From Bacillota bacterium (GTDB lineage: Bacteria; Bacillota; Clostridia; Lachnospirales; Lachnospiraceae): DNA of 64,000 nt. The notes below the pieces were generated by a model, which searched no databases, was not told the origin of the DNA, and saw only the letters and a program-made list of their open reading frames with translations. This document shows positions 31,727-41,260 of this stretch, in pieces. The first letter of the stretch is position 1. The number at the start of each line of letters is the position of its first letter. A program made the position numbers and the translations under genes. The stretch lies in contig JAEYGZ010000034.1 in assembly GCA_023409535.1 (NCBI GenBank), forward strand, positions 1-64,000, read 5' to 3'.

Positions 31727-33145
31727 ATGACATATAAAGAAGCAAGAGGCTTTATCGATCAATCTGATCAATACGGCAGTAAGCTCGGTTTGGAGACAAT
31801 AACCGAGCTTTTATCACGGCTTGGTAATCCACAGGACAAAATCAGGATAATTCACGTAGCAGGCACCAATGGCAAGGGCTCCGCTACGGCATTTTTGGCG
31901 TCCATTCTGGCAATGGAAGGCTACCGGGTGGGCAGATATATCTCACCTGCTGTGTTTTCTTACCGTGAGAGGATACAGATCACAGGAAAAACAGCATCGC
32001 AGACCGGTAAAATTACAGGGTTGGGGAATGCGGAGCCGGAGCAGCTGCCGGAGAAAGAAGCAGACAATGCTGAAACAGAGCTTTTGAGCACGGATTTTAT
32101 CACGGAGCAGGGTGTTTGCGATACAATCCAGGTAATCAAGCCGTTATGCGAAGTGATGGTGGCAGATGGGCTGTCCCATCCTACCTCCTTTGAGCTTGAG
32201 ACTGCTATGGCTATGCTTTATTTCTATCAGGAGCAGGTTGACTTTGCGGTGATAGAAGTTGGGCTGGGCGGCAGGCTTGATGCTACCAATACGGTGAAGC
32301 AGCCGGTATGCAGTGTCATTACCTCCATCAGTATGGATCATATGCAGTATCTTGGCGATACGCTGGAGAAGATCGCCGGTGAAAAGGCCGGAATTATGAA
32401 GGCCGGAAGACCTGTAATCACCAGCAATACCAAGGAAGAAGTACTGAGGGTATTAACCGCTGCGGCAAAGGAAAAGGGTGCTCCCCTAACATTGGCGGAT
32501 AGCGCTAAAGCTGAGGTGCTATCCATAACGCCGGACAAGACAAGCTTTCGTTATGAAGGGGAGGAATACGGAATTCGCTTACTGGGCAGGCATCAGATCA
32601 GCAACGGGGTGCTTGCGTTAAGCGCAGCACAGGTAATCAGACAATGCGGCTATCATCTTTCCGATGCGGCAATCAAGCAGGGCTTGTTACAGGCAAGCTG
32701 GAGCGGAAGGTTTGAAGTGATTGCACAAAAGCCCTATTTCATCATTGACGGAGCCCATAATGAGGAAGCGGCGCTAAGGCTGAAGGAGGCAATTGAGACG
32801 TATTTTACGGGCAAGAGACTGATCTTTGTTATAGGAGTATTTGCGGATAAGGATTACCGGACAATACTTCAACTTACGGCTCCACTTGCCAGTCTTATCA
32901 TAACCCTTGCCTCAGAGAACATCAGGGCGCTGCCTTCCGCAGAGCTGGCACTGGAAGCAAAAAAATACTGCCCTGCAGTAATCGATGGGAAGACTGCAGA
33001 GCAGGCGGTGAAGCTGGCTTATGAAGAAGCTTCTGCGGAGGATGTGATACTCGCCTTCGGCTCCCTGTCCTTTCTCGGTGCGATTAGGGACAGTGTGAAG
33101 CATCTTATTCTTCAACCGGCGGAGCATCCAGATCCGGCGGAGTAA
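31727..33145 (+). CDS. folC: Folylpolyglutamate synthase/dihydrofolate synthase
   Basis: A 472-residue Mur-ligase-like enzyme that adds glutamate to folates. Seen: P-loop GTNGKGS (46-52), 'VIEVGLGGRLDATN', 'ISMDHMQYLGDTLEKIAGEKAGIMK' and 'WSGRFEVIAQKPYFIIDGAHNEEA'. ATG 31727 is preferred to GTG 31718 because AGGTGG fits it. Between 'YRERIQI' and the 'FTEQG' equivalent there is a low-complexity, acidic insertion of ~35 residues (about 84-117, 'EPEQLPEKEADNAETE') not seen in most FolC. The 3' end overlaps the convergent gene by 41 bp. Confidence 0.93.
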   Translation: MTYKEARGFIDQSDQYGSKLGLETITELLSRLGNPQDKIRIIHVAGTNGKGSATAFLASILAMEGYRVGRYISPAVFSYRERIQITGKTASQTGKITGLGNAEPEQLPEKEADNAETELLSTDFITEQGVCDTIQVIKPLCEVMVADGLSHPTSFELETAMAMLYFYQEQVDFAVIEVGLGGRLDATNTVKQPVCSVITSISMDHMQYLGDTLEKIAGEKAGIMKAGRPVITSNTKEEVLRVLTAAAKEKGAPLTLADSAKAEVLSITPDKTSFRYEGEEYGIRLLGRHQISNGVLALSAAQVIRQCGYHLSDAAIKQGLLQASWSGRFEVIAQKPYFIIDGAHNEEAALRLKEAIETYFTGKRLIFVIGVFADKDYRTILQLTAPLASLIITLASENIRALPSAELALEAKKYCPAVIDGKTAEQAVKLAYEEASAEDVILAFGSLSFLGAIRDSVKHLILQPAEHPDPAE

Positions 33146-34148
33146 AGGTATTAATATCTGCCCTGCCGTCCGATCTTATTACATAGGTTTTGGTATTATC
33201 GGCATCCTTAAAGAAGATGTAGTTCTCAGTGACATGGATTTGCTTATAATCACCTTTCATTAAGGTCTCATCCTCCAGGGTTTGCAGATTATATCTGCAG
33301 ATCCTGTTTTTCTTGCCGTCAGCAACCTGATAGATGAGATATTGACCATTCTTTGTGATATTGTAGGTTGAGACATAATCCTTAATAACCGGCTGGACAT
33401 TGGTGCCGTCCAGGTTCATACGGTAAATATTATTCTTATCGTCAAGATTAATGTAATAGATATAATCACCGATGAAGATCGGATATTTTGCCTCGACCTT
33501 ATATTTGGCATTTGACGTGTAGCTGGACAGGTCCAGCCCATTGATATTGCGGTCCAGGGTATTACCGGTATAATAAACGGCATTATTTATAACACCGGCC
33601 GGTATTACCGCATCCTCATAAAGGAGACGCCCCTTTGTACCGTCAATCAGGCTTCTGTATAAACTTGTCCCGTTCGTTACATCATAGCGCTGGAAATAAA
33701 GAAAATTACCGTAGAGCATCAGGTAAGAGGCCGGGTTGCCGGAAATAGCCTTAAAATGCCTGCCGGTACGATCAATACGAAATATTCCCGTATTGTTGAA
33801 CATAAGGACATTATCCTTTTGATTTTCTCCGGTATCATTTGCTTTGACATAATACAGATAATTTTCATCCGCATTAATAAATGCAGCCTTATCATCATAA
33901 ATCTTATTAAATACGGTACAGCTTGCATCCATTGCATAGAGCTTGCCGCCGGCTGTGTCATTGCGAAAGAAGATCTTTTCATTCTGCTCGCAGAAAAGAC
34001 CGCCGTTATAGATATTGCCAAGGGTGTTTCCGATTTCATTTTCTTTATTCGAATAGGTCCTCCCTGAAGAATAGGCAGTTACACCCAAGAAAGCCAATAA
34101 TGTTGCTATTGCCAGAATAAGAAGCATATTCCTTATAATTCGTAACAT
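33105..34148 (-). CDS. Membrane-anchored DUF5050 beta-propeller-like protein
   Basis: A 347-residue protein with a signal anchor (about 5-27) and repeated motifs of the DUF5050 type, each with a YYIN/LYY-like strand followed by 'IYRMNLDGT' or similar ('GIFRIDRTG', 'SLYRSLIDGTKGRLL', 'NNIYRMNLDGTNVQ'). This predicts an extracytoplasmic beta-propeller. The ATG at 34148 follows GGGGG. The last 14 codons overlap folC antisense. Function unknown; related clostridial proteins are thought to be cell-envelope binding modules. Confidence 0.78.
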   Translation of the reverse strand: MLRIIRNMLLILAIATLLAFLGVTAYSSGRTYSNKENEIGNTLGNIYNGGLFCEQNEKIFFRNDTAGGKLYAMDASCTVFNKIYDDKAAFINADENYLYYVKANDTGENQKDNVLMFNNTGIFRIDRTGRHFKAISGNPASYLMLYGNFLYFQRYDVTNGTSLYRSLIDGTKGRLLYEDAVIPAGVINNAVYYTGNTLDRNINGLDLSSYTSNAKYKVEAKYPIFIGDYIYYINLDDKNNIYRMNLDGTNVQPVIKDYVSTYNITKNGQYLIYQVADGKKNRICRYNLQTLEDETLMKGDYKQIHVTENYIFFKDADNTKTYVIRSDGRADINTFTPPDLDAPPVEE

Positions 34149-34281
34149 AAGTACCCCCAAAATGTTAGATTCGTCCGCGCTTGTATGATCTGTATGATAC
34201 TTCGTAACTTCATTATTTATCGGACGATTTTATGTAAATTATTATAGCTATGGAATAAGGATTATGAAATGTGAAGCATAA

Positions 34282-34873
34282 CTATGTTTCTGTATAAATC
34301 TCCATATAACTGATAATCGTTTCTGCGGCATAGACGCTGGATATACCAAAAGCCGGATCATAGTAAGTCCCATCATAATATATCATCAAATGGTTTTTCG
34401 GTATTCCCCGCACATTAATAATACAACATTTTGGGGAAATTAAGTGTTCTGCCTTTTGTATATATAAACCTGTCTGCATGAGATAAGCCATAATAATCAA
34501 GCGTTTCAATTACCTTACTTAAACTTGCCTGCCATTTTTTACTATGCATAACTTTAATGACTTCTTCAAGCTTTATGCCTGCAAGCATAGAGATACATAC
34601 TTGACCGCAATAACCATTTGACGGCTCCTTGATAAATTCAAATTGAACTTCCCATTTACCTGCTTTACCGATTTGATTTATAAGTGATTTTGTAATTGGA
34701 ATAAGATAGTTTCCATGCCCTTTGGGAAGCAGTCTGCATTCAAATGCAATTCCCTCGACAATAACATGAGCAGGAATCAAACCTTTCCGGAAGCATCTCT
34801 CCCAAATATTAAACGGAATAGGAAGGTATATTTTGTTGCCTGTTTCAACAGGCTCAGCTATGAAGGAAAACAT
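34282..34873 (-). pseudogene. DUF1905-like/C39-peptidase-like gene, frameshifted
   Basis: Two frames join into one ~196-residue protein: N-terminal ~80 residues resemble DUF1905 ('YLPIPFNIWERCFRKG', 'LLPKGHGNYLIPITKSL'), and the rest resembles a papain/C39-like peptidase with 'NGYCGQVCISMLAG' around the candidate catalytic Cys and 'PKNHLMIYYDGTYYDP' around the candidate His and Asp/Asn. The shift lies in the GGGG run at 34433-34436 (plus strand): with three G the frame continues as LNFPKCCIINVRG. It starts 13 bp after the AraC-type gene on the same strand, so the two form an operon. Confidence 0.65.
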
Positions 34874-34886
34874 TCGATAACATCCT

Positions 34887-35762
34887 TTAATTATTTTTTA
34901 TGGCTATCCAAACTTCCTGCCGATTGTCTTGCATATAACATTCAATTACAGGCACATCATCTAACTGATATCCTGAATTGGGAAGCCACTCGGAGTAAAA
35001 TTGTTTGTATATTTTCTGCACAGCATCAGGAAGCTCACCGTTTGCTTCAAAGATAGCCCATGTTGCAGCTTTAATATGGATTTCCTCCATACCGTCCGGA
35101 GCAGAAATATGTTTGCAATTTTCAACATCCACGTGGTTTGTCACACCTATGAAATAATCCATATCTTCAGAATTACCCCACTGACCTCCGATTGACATAC
35201 CGATAAATCCGGCAGGTCTGTAATCGGTTTTTTGGAAAAGCTCAATCATTCGATTCATCGTTCCGTCTTTCCAGGCGGTATCCCAGATTTGAGGGATTGT
35301 TCTAAAAGCCTGCTCTGTTTTAATACGTTGTTTTATTCCCGCAAGTTTAAATGCCGGCCATTGTTCGATTTGATAATTCATGTGATTTTCTCCTTTAATT
35401 ATGATTTGAAAGGAGAGCTTCGGACAGGATTTTAATTGGGCCGTTTCGTTTCTAACCTTTGATGGCAGGGTTCCATGAAAAGCTTTAAACGCACGAGTAA
35501 ATGAATCCTGTGAATCATATCCATATTTCACAGCAATATCAATTAATTTATCCGTTGTATTTAATATATCAAAAGCTGCCAAAGTGAGTTTTCTATTTCG
35601 GATATATTCTGAAAGAGGTTTATCTGCTATGTAAGAAAATACTCTTTGGAAATTATAAACAGAACAACCTGCAATTTTGGATATTTCCTGATAAGAAATA
35701 TCTCCATCAAGATTTTCTTCAATATAATTTATAACTTTGTTTAATTGCTTTATCCAGTCCAT
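34887..35762 (-). CDS. AraC family regulator with GyrI-like ligand domain
   Basis: A 291-residue regulator. Two helix-turn-helix motifs are in 1-105 ('GDISYQEISKIAGCSVYNFQRVFSYI', 'IDIAVKYGYDSQDSFTRAFKAFHGTLPS') and a C-terminal GyrI/Rob-like effector-binding domain is at about 128-290 ('GENHMNYQIEQWPAFKLAGI', 'WAIFEANGELPDAVQKIYKQFYSEWLPNSGYQ', with the acidic end 'PVIECYM'). Such proteins respond to hydrophobic or cationic compounds. It precedes the frameshifted C39-like gene by 13 bp. Confidence 0.92.
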   Translation of the reverse strand: MDWIKQLNKVINYIEENLDGDISYQEISKIAGCSVYNFQRVFSYIADKPLSEYIRNRKLTLAAFDILNTTDKLIDIAVKYGYDSQDSFTRAFKAFHGTLPSKVRNETAQLKSCPKLSFQIIIKGENHMNYQIEQWPAFKLAGIKQRIKTEQAFRTIPQIWDTAWKDGTMNRMIELFQKTDYRPAGFIGMSIGGQWGNSEDMDYFIGVTNHVDVENCKHISAPDGMEEIHIKAATWAIFEANGELPDAVQKIYKQFYSEWLPNSGYQLDDVPVIECYMQDNRQEVWIAIKNN

Positions 35763-36185
35763 TATCTCACCTCCACCATATAATTATAAGAGATTTGCCG
35801 GATAATAATCCGATGTTTTATGCCGCAAATAATCGAATATTTAGCTAAATATCCGACCTATTATCATCAATTTTCTCATTATAAGTATACTACCATATAA
35901 TCCATAACAAAACCTGTCATTTCGTTTTTTCTTACGTTTGCCTTTTGGACTTCTCTGTTTTTATTGTACCATACATTTCCGCAATCGTGAAGTTTTTTGC
36001 TTTTAGCCGTTTTTCTACCTGTGGATTACCGGACGATCTAAAAAATATACACTTGTATTAGTTTATCAATGAACCGCGCTTCTGGCCTGAATATGCTTTA
36101 TCACATTAAAGTACCAGTTGCATAGGAAGTTCACAGATAGTATAATGATTCAAAAGGTTGGATACAAATACATTGGAGGATGAAG
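35763..36185. other. Intergenic region between divergent AraC and pheA genes
   Basis: AT-rich with no gene seen. It contains the pheA promoter at the right end. No T-box or other leader structure was recognised for pheA. Confidence 0.5.
36118..36146 (+). promoter_or_regulatory. pheA promoter
   Basis: TTGCAT (36118-36123), 17 bp, TATAAT (36141-36146), 40 bp before the start codon. Confidence 0.65.
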
Positions 36186-37319
36186 ATGATAGATTTATGG
36201 TCGAGCAGGGAGAAAATTGATGAGATAGACAGCCAGATTGTCCGTCTTTTTGAGCAGAGAATGCAATTATCCATGGAGGTTGCGGAATATAAGAGAAGTG
36301 TGGGAAAGCCTGTATTTGATCCGGAACGGGAAGAAGAGAAGCTAACGGCAATACAGGCAATGGCGGAGAGTGATTTTAACCGTAAGGCGGTAACCGATTT
36401 ATTCAAGCAGATTATGTCTATGAGCCGGAGACTGCAATACCGGCTGTTGGATGATCAGGAAAGTCTTGGCTTTACGGCCGTGGAGCATTTCCCGGTGGGA
36501 AAGGATACCCGCGTTGCCTTTTACGGAGAGGTCGGATCTTATACCGAGCAGGCGATGATCGATTATTTTAAAACGGAAGTGAATGCCGCACCTATGGACA
36601 CCTTCGGGGAGGTAATGCAGGCGGTGAAGGAGGGACGTGCTGAGTTTGGCGTGCTTCCCATTGAAAATTCCTCCACAGGAACTCTGGCGGATATTTTTGA
36701 TCTGCTGTCGGAATATGATAACTATATCATTGGGGAGCAGCTGGTGAAGATCGAGCATAACCTATGGGCGCTGCCAGGTGCGGTCCTTGATCAAATTCAA
36801 AGAGTATATTCCCATAAGCAGGGACTGATGCAATGCTCCGGATTCTTAAAAAATCATCCGCTGATGAAGCAGATTGAGGGAGGCAGCACCGCAGGCTGTG
36901 CCAGAAGAGTACTGGAAGAGCAGGATATCACCCAGGCTGCGATCGCCAGCAAAAGGGCCGGTGAGGTTAACGGTCTTATGCTGCTTCAGGAATCAATTCA
37001 TAATGAGGATCATAATACAACACGGTTTATTATTATCAGCAATCAAAGGCTGTATGATAAAAATGCGAAGCAGACCAGTATCTGTTTTGAGACGCCTCAC
37101 AAAAGCGGTTCCTTATATCACATGCTTTCCCATTTTATTTATAATAATATTAATATGTCCAAAATCGAATCAAGGCCGGTGGCAGGAAAAGCATTTACCT
37201 ACCGCTTCTTCGTGGATATTGAGGGAGGCCTTGACAGTCCGGAGGTTATGAATGCACTTCATTGTATTCAGGAAGAGGCAATCCATATGAAGATCCTGGG
37301 CAGCTATATTGCCAGGTGA
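36186..37319 (+). CDS. pheA: Bifunctional chorismate mutase/prephenate dehydratase
   Basis: A 377-residue enzyme converting chorismate through prephenate to phenylpyruvate for phenylalanine. An AroQ chorismate mutase domain (1-85, 'REKIDEIDSQIVRLFEQRMQLSMEVAEYKR') is followed by the prephenate dehydratase domain (about 107-285, 'VAFYGEVGSYTEQAM', 'GVLPIENSSTGTLADIFDLL', 'NTTRFIIIS') and a C-terminal ACT domain (about 293-377, 'HKSGSLYHMLSHFIYNNINMSKIESRP') for phenylalanine feedback. ATG 36186 is preferred to 36180 because GGAGG fits it. It is a single gene with its own promoter. Confidence 0.94.
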   Translation: MIDLWSSREKIDEIDSQIVRLFEQRMQLSMEVAEYKRSVGKPVFDPEREEEKLTAIQAMAESDFNRKAVTDLFKQIMSMSRRLQYRLLDDQESLGFTAVEHFPVGKDTRVAFYGEVGSYTEQAMIDYFKTEVNAAPMDTFGEVMQAVKEGRAEFGVLPIENSSTGTLADIFDLLSEYDNYIIGEQLVKIEHNLWALPGAVLDQIQRVYSHKQGLMQCSGFLKNHPLMKQIEGGSTAGCARRVLEEQDITQAAIASKRAGEVNGLMLLQESIHNEDHNTTRFIIISNQRLYDKNAKQTSICFETPHKSGSLYHMLSHFIYNNINMSKIESRPVAGKAFTYRFFVDIEGGLDSPEVMNALHCIQEEAIHMKILGSYIAR

Positions 37320-37476
37320 GCGGGATAAAAAGCGGTAATAAAGTATACTGTAATTCATATTTTTTTCAAAATCAGAACACAAAGTGAACATAATTTATTG
37401 TTAAACTGTCCTTATCAAAAGGAGATAACAGGTTAACCTGATGAATAACAACAGTATTTTGAAAGGGGCGTTATAT

Positions 37477-38883
37477 ATGGATAACGATTTTAACAATAAT
37501 AGCAATGAGAATAAGAACAGCGGCTATAGCAGCGATAGCCAGAATAACAATCTTTATTCCTATACCGGCAACAACATAATACAGGATAACAAACATGAGG
37601 AGAGCAGAACAGCTCAGAACAGCAATCCCTACAGTACTTATTCTACTCCGGAGATGAATAAGGAGAAGAAGCCGAGGAAAAGAAGATTTGGCCGTGCAGT
37701 CGGCTTTGTAGCGGCAGCATTGGTATTTGGTATGATTGCAGGCGGTGCTTTCCAGGCATATTATATATTAGCCTGGCCGGAGGATCAGAAGCCCGCTCAG
37801 ACGAACAATGATATCACAATTCAGGTAAAAGATACACCGTCAGACAGCTCTGACGGAATAGAAAATGTCTCAGATGTGACAGGATCCCCCGATAAGGTTG
37901 TAACAGATGTATCCGATGTGGTGGAGAAAGTAATGCCTTCCATCGTAGCCATTAACTCCACAGTGGTAACCACGACTCCGGATTTCTTCGGAAGACAGTA
38001 TCAGCAGGAGGGCCAGAGCAGCGGCTCCGGTATTATCATCGGACAAAGTGATACCAATCTTTTAATCGTAACGAATAATCATGTAATTCAGGATGCAACT
38101 AAGATAGAAATTGTATTCTCGGACGAGACAACTGCTGAAGCAACGGTAAAAGGCTCCGACGCCCATGCGGATCTTGCAGTGCTCTCTATTGATTTAAGCA
38201 AACTGTCTGCGGAAACGGCAGGATCGATTAAGGTAGCAACCTTAGGCAGCTCCGATGCCATGGCTCCGGGAGATATGGTAATTGCCATCGGTAACGCCCT
38301 TGGGTACGGCCAGTCCGTAACTGTCGGATATGTGAGCGCGGTTAACCGTGAAGTAACAATAGATAATCAGAAGATGACCCTTCTTCAGACAGATGCTGCA
38401 ATTAATCCCGGTAACAGCGGCGGCGCACTGCTGAATGTCAGAGGTGAAGTAATCGGTATCAACTCCGTGAAGTTTGCATCGGCTGAGGTGGAAGGAATGG
38501 GGTATGCAATTCCAATCTCCAGCGCAATTCCGATGATCAATGAATTAAAAAATCGCGAGGTAATCTCAGTAAGTGAGCAGGGCTTTCTTGGTATTGATGC
38601 ACAAACTGCACAGGAAGTAACCGAAGTTTATTCCCAGCGTTTTAATATGCCCATTGGTATCTATATCAATGATGTAGTAGCAGGTTCCCCGGCTGAAAAT
38701 GCAGGCCTGATGCAGGGTGATATCATCACCGCACTGGACGGAGTACAGATTGAGACCATTGACGATCTTAAGAATGCTCTCGGCTACAAGAAGGCAGGCC
38801 AGAATGTGAAATTAACCATCCAGGTGCTTGACGGCGGTTCCTATTCGGAGAAGGTACTGGATATCACACTTGGCAATAAGTAA
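37477..38883 (+). CDS. htrA: HtrA/DegP-type serine protease
   Basis: A 468-residue membrane-anchored trypsin-like protease: a cytoplasmic Asn/Ser-rich N-terminus (1-70), a transmembrane segment (72-99), a protease domain with catalytic H202 (VTNNHVIQ), D232 (HADLAVL) and S314 (NPGNSGGALL), and one C-terminal PDZ domain (about 370-465). It degrades misfolded proteins outside the membrane. ATG 37477 follows AAAGGGG; an in-frame ATG at 37441 lies just after a CAGGTTAACCTG palindrome and AAGGAG and is less likely. Envelope-stress regulation is usual for the family; no kinase is adjacent. Confidence 0.94.
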   Translation: MDNDFNNNSNENKNSGYSSDSQNNNLYSYTGNNIIQDNKHEESRTAQNSNPYSTYSTPEMNKEKKPRKRRFGRAVGFVAAALVFGMIAGGAFQAYYILAWPEDQKPAQTNNDITIQVKDTPSDSSDGIENVSDVTGSPDKVVTDVSDVVEKVMPSIVAINSTVVTTTPDFFGRQYQQEGQSSGSGIIIGQSDTNLLIVTNNHVIQDATKIEIVFSDETTAEATVKGSDAHADLAVLSIDLSKLSAETAGSIKVATLGSSDAMAPGDMVIAIGNALGYGQSVTVGYVSAVNREVTIDNQKMTLLQTDAAINPGNSGGALLNVRGEVIGINSVKFASAEVEGMGYAIPISSAIPMINELKNREVISVSEQGFLGIDAQTAQEVTEVYSQRFNMPIGIYINDVVAGSPAENAGLMQGDIITALDGVQIETIDDLKNALGYKKAGQNVKLTIQVLDGGSYSEKVLDITLGNK

Positions 38884-38910
38884 TAACAATATAGACGGCG
38901 AAGTAATCAA

Positions 38911-38940
38911 GGACAGCCCGGCAGTCATGCCGGGCTGTCC
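38911..38940 (+). terminator. Terminator of htrA
   Basis: A perfect 13-bp GC-rich stem GGACAGCCCGGCA-GTCA-TGCCGGGCTGTCC followed by TTTTATTG. Confidence 0.93.
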
Positions 38941-39046
38941 TTTTATTGTTGCATTACCGAACAAACATTCTAATTCCGCTGGACATAACTGTATGTACAT
39001 GGTACAATTTACCACAGGAAAATAAATTAATTTACTGGAGGCATAT

Positions 39047-39559
39047 ATGATTATACGACAAGAACAACCTGCCGATTACGATGAAGTATATGAACTTGTG
39101 AAAATATCTTTTGCTACGTCAACGAATGAAGGCGAATGGGATTATTTGAACGAAGTGCGAAAAAAAGATACCTTTATTCGGGAGCTTTCCCTGGTAGCAG
39201 AAAATGATGATGGTAAGTTAATAGGGCAGATTGTTTTATACAAAACAAATATTACTGCATCTGATCATATTTATACTGAGCTTCTGCTATCTCCAATCAG
39301 TGTTCACCCTGATTTTTTTCGAAAAGGAATTGCCCGTGCAATGATGCTTGAAGCTTTTCAACTTGCGAAAACCATGGGATTTACAGCCATATTCCTTTGC
39401 GGCGATCCGGACTTTTATCATAAATTTGGGTTTAAGGCGTCATATGAATATGGAATATTCCATATTGCTGACAAAACGAAAAAAGCGGAATGGTGCATGG
39501 CTTATGAATTGATCCCCGGTGCATTAACAGGGAAAGCCGGAACTATTAACATTGAATAA
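39047..39559 (+). CDS. GNAT family N-acetyltransferase (YhbS-like)
   Basis: A 170-residue acetyltransferase: 'IRQEQPADYDEVYELVKISF' start, motif A 'LSPISVHPDFFRKGIARAMMLEA' and 'FLCGDPDFYHKFGF', typical of the YhbS/COG3153 group. GGAGG precedes the ATG. First gene of a string of short accessory genes. Substrate not predictable. Confidence 0.9.
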   Translation: MIIRQEQPADYDEVYELVKISFATSTNEGEWDYLNEVRKKDTFIRELSLVAENDDGKLIGQIVLYKTNITASDHIYTELLLSPISVHPDFFRKGIARAMMLEAFQLAKTMGFTAIFLCGDPDFYHKFGFKASYEYGIFHIADKTKKAEWCMAYELIPGALTGKAGTINIE

Positions 39560-39794
39560 TTCGAATAATTTATATAATGTGCAGATATATAGGGATTTGT
39601 TGAATAGTGTTGAACGACTTTCGTGGTGCATTGAAATACCGTGGTGGATACAGCCGGAATTTTTTGGTGAATGTGACAAAATCCCATAACGCTTCAAAGA
39701 TGAAATGCTTTGGCTGACGGAACACTGGTTTGAGATAGATTTAATATTATGTATAAATGAGGTATCATATGAAGTTGTTAAATTAAAGATTTAG
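39552..39794 (+). pseudogene. Unrecognised short gene with in-frame stop
   Basis: A single frame running from TTG 39552 to TAG 39794 is broken once, by TAA at 39687-39689. Both halves look like coding sequence ('DLLNSVERLSWCIEIPWWIQPEFF' and 'FKDEMLWLTEHWFEIDLILCIN'), unusually rich in Trp. The rest of the 439-bp interval to the Nudix gene is AT-rich with no other feature. The family is not recognised; probably a decayed gene fragment. Confidence 0.4.
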
Positions 39795-39998
39795 TTAATT
39801 AGTACATTGAAAACTGAATATTGATAGTTGGTAGTATTGGAATAAAAAGATAGAGATAATGTGCTTATAGTGGTACAATATGAGTATTAATTCGCTGTAG
39901 GTGGGGATTGCGAATATACTATTAGGCAGTAATTAAAGAAAAATATTTGTTTAGCAGTTAATTTTATAACACGAATAAAAGATAGCGGGGGAATTACA

Positions 39999-40475
39999 AT
40001 GAGTTATGTTGGAGAAATACGAAAAAAAATAGGTCATGATGAAATCATCGGAGTTGGAGCAGGTATTTTTATTTATAAAGACAAAAGTGTATTGTTACAA
40101 AAGAGAAAAGATAATATGTGCTGGTCTATGCATGGTGGAGGGTTAGAAATTGGCGAAACTGTAGAAGAAGCCGCAAAACGGGAATTGTTTGAAGAAACAG
40201 GTCTTATTGCTAATAGCATTCAACTATTAGGCGTATTTTCGGGTAATGATTTACGTTATGTATACCCAAATGGCGATAGAGTTTACATTGTTGAAATAGT
40301 TTATGTTTGCAATGATTTCTCAGGTGATTTATTATTGGAAACCAATGAGACTTTAGAATTAAAATGGTTTAATATTGATAACTTACCAAAAGAAATAAGT
40401 CCCCCAGATATAAATGCATTACATGCGTTTGTTGAGTTCATGAAAAACAACAAATCGTTCCCATTAGCGAATTAA
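39999..40475 (+). CDS. Nudix hydrolase
   Basis: A 158-residue Nudix family pyrophosphohydrolase. The full Nudix box GX5EX7REUXEEXGU is at residues 47-69 (G47, E53, R61-E62, E65-E66, G68). The fold hydrolyses nucleoside diphosphate derivatives such as oxidised nucleotides or nucleotide sugars; the exact substrate is not apparent. The ATG follows GGGGG. Its own terminator follows. Confidence 0.92.
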   Translation: MSYVGEIRKKIGHDEIIGVGAGIFIYKDKSVLLQKRKDNMCWSMHGGGLEIGETVEEAAKRELFEETGLIANSIQLLGVFSGNDLRYVYPNGDRVYIVEIVYVCNDFSGDLLLETNETLELKWFNIDNLPKEISPPDINALHAFVEFMKNNKSFPLAN

Positions 40476-40498
40476 TACCAAATAGTAAAAGGGAGAAG

Positions 40499-40528
40499 CC
40501 TATCAACTATCAATATAAGGTTGGTAGG
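40499..40528 (+). terminator. Terminator of the Nudix gene
   Basis: CCTATCAAC, a 12-nt loop and GTTGGTAGG (one G-U pair), followed by TTTTTTATTG. Confidence 0.85.
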
Positions 40529-40619
40529 TTTTTTATTGCGCTAAACTGATAATTTAGGTAACTAAGCAATCCGTCCGACACATTCGGTATAGCTGAAAAG
40601 GAGGGAAAGTGATAATAAA

Positions 40620-41117
40620 ATGGTTCAAGAGAAGTTTCAGGAAATAAGCATGACGTATGATTACAACCAAGAATATCCAAAAAGCAGAAGGAATTCAATC
40701 ATAGGATCAATAGGTATGATTTTATTTGTAGTGCTATTATATACACTTTCAGATTTCAAACCGGTTTTCTTAATAGTAGCGATATTTTTTAGCTTGATAG
40801 GCGTAGGTATCATCTTAAACATAAGGAAAAACCAAATCATAATTTTTGAGCAACATAAGATTAATATCGAATGGTTTATCCTTATGAAAAATATAAACGA
40901 AAAAGTTATGGCTGAACAGATCAAATTTATACAATTCAAAACACTTATACATGAAAGAGAAACCTTAAATTATCACATTGTTATACAAACATTAGAAAAA
41001 CGGCTTAAACTAATTGTAACACCAGTGCAGTACTATGATTTGATGCCGTATTTTAAAAAGTTTTGTGATATCAATCATATTAAACTAATAGGCTATGAGA
41101 AGGATATTGATAATTAA
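40620..41117 (+). CDS. Hypothetical membrane protein, YcxB-like layout
   Basis: A 165-residue protein with two transmembrane segments (about 26-43 and 48-66) followed by a ~95-residue soluble domain ending in a lysine-rich stretch ('LKLIVTPVQYYDLMPYFKKF'). This layout resembles YcxB/PH-like small membrane proteins, but no family motif is certain. GGAGG lies 15 bp before ATG 40620, so ATG 40650 (AGGAAA closer) is also possible. Neighbours are unrelated single genes. Confidence 0.6.
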   Translation: MVQEKFQEISMTYDYNQEYPKSRRNSIIGSIGMILFVVLLYTLSDFKPVFLIVAIFFSLIGVGIILNIRKNQIIIFEQHKINIEWFILMKNINEKVMAEQIKFIQFKTLIHERETLNYHIVIQTLEKRLKLIVTPVQYYDLMPYFKKFCDINHIKLIGYEKDIDN

Positions 41118-41260
41118 ATAGCCAGTATTTTATTTTTATATCATTAATTTGTATCATACTGAGAGATAAGTTTTATTTCTTATATATTTTTATTTAAGCT
41201 GGAATTTGAAGGAAGAATCTATCCGATCAAATCTGTAAATGCAAAGGAGTGTTACAATCA

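Noticed and set aside
35763..36185. T-box leader for pheA
   Set aside because: The -10 is only 40 bp from the start codon, leaving no room for a leader RNA.
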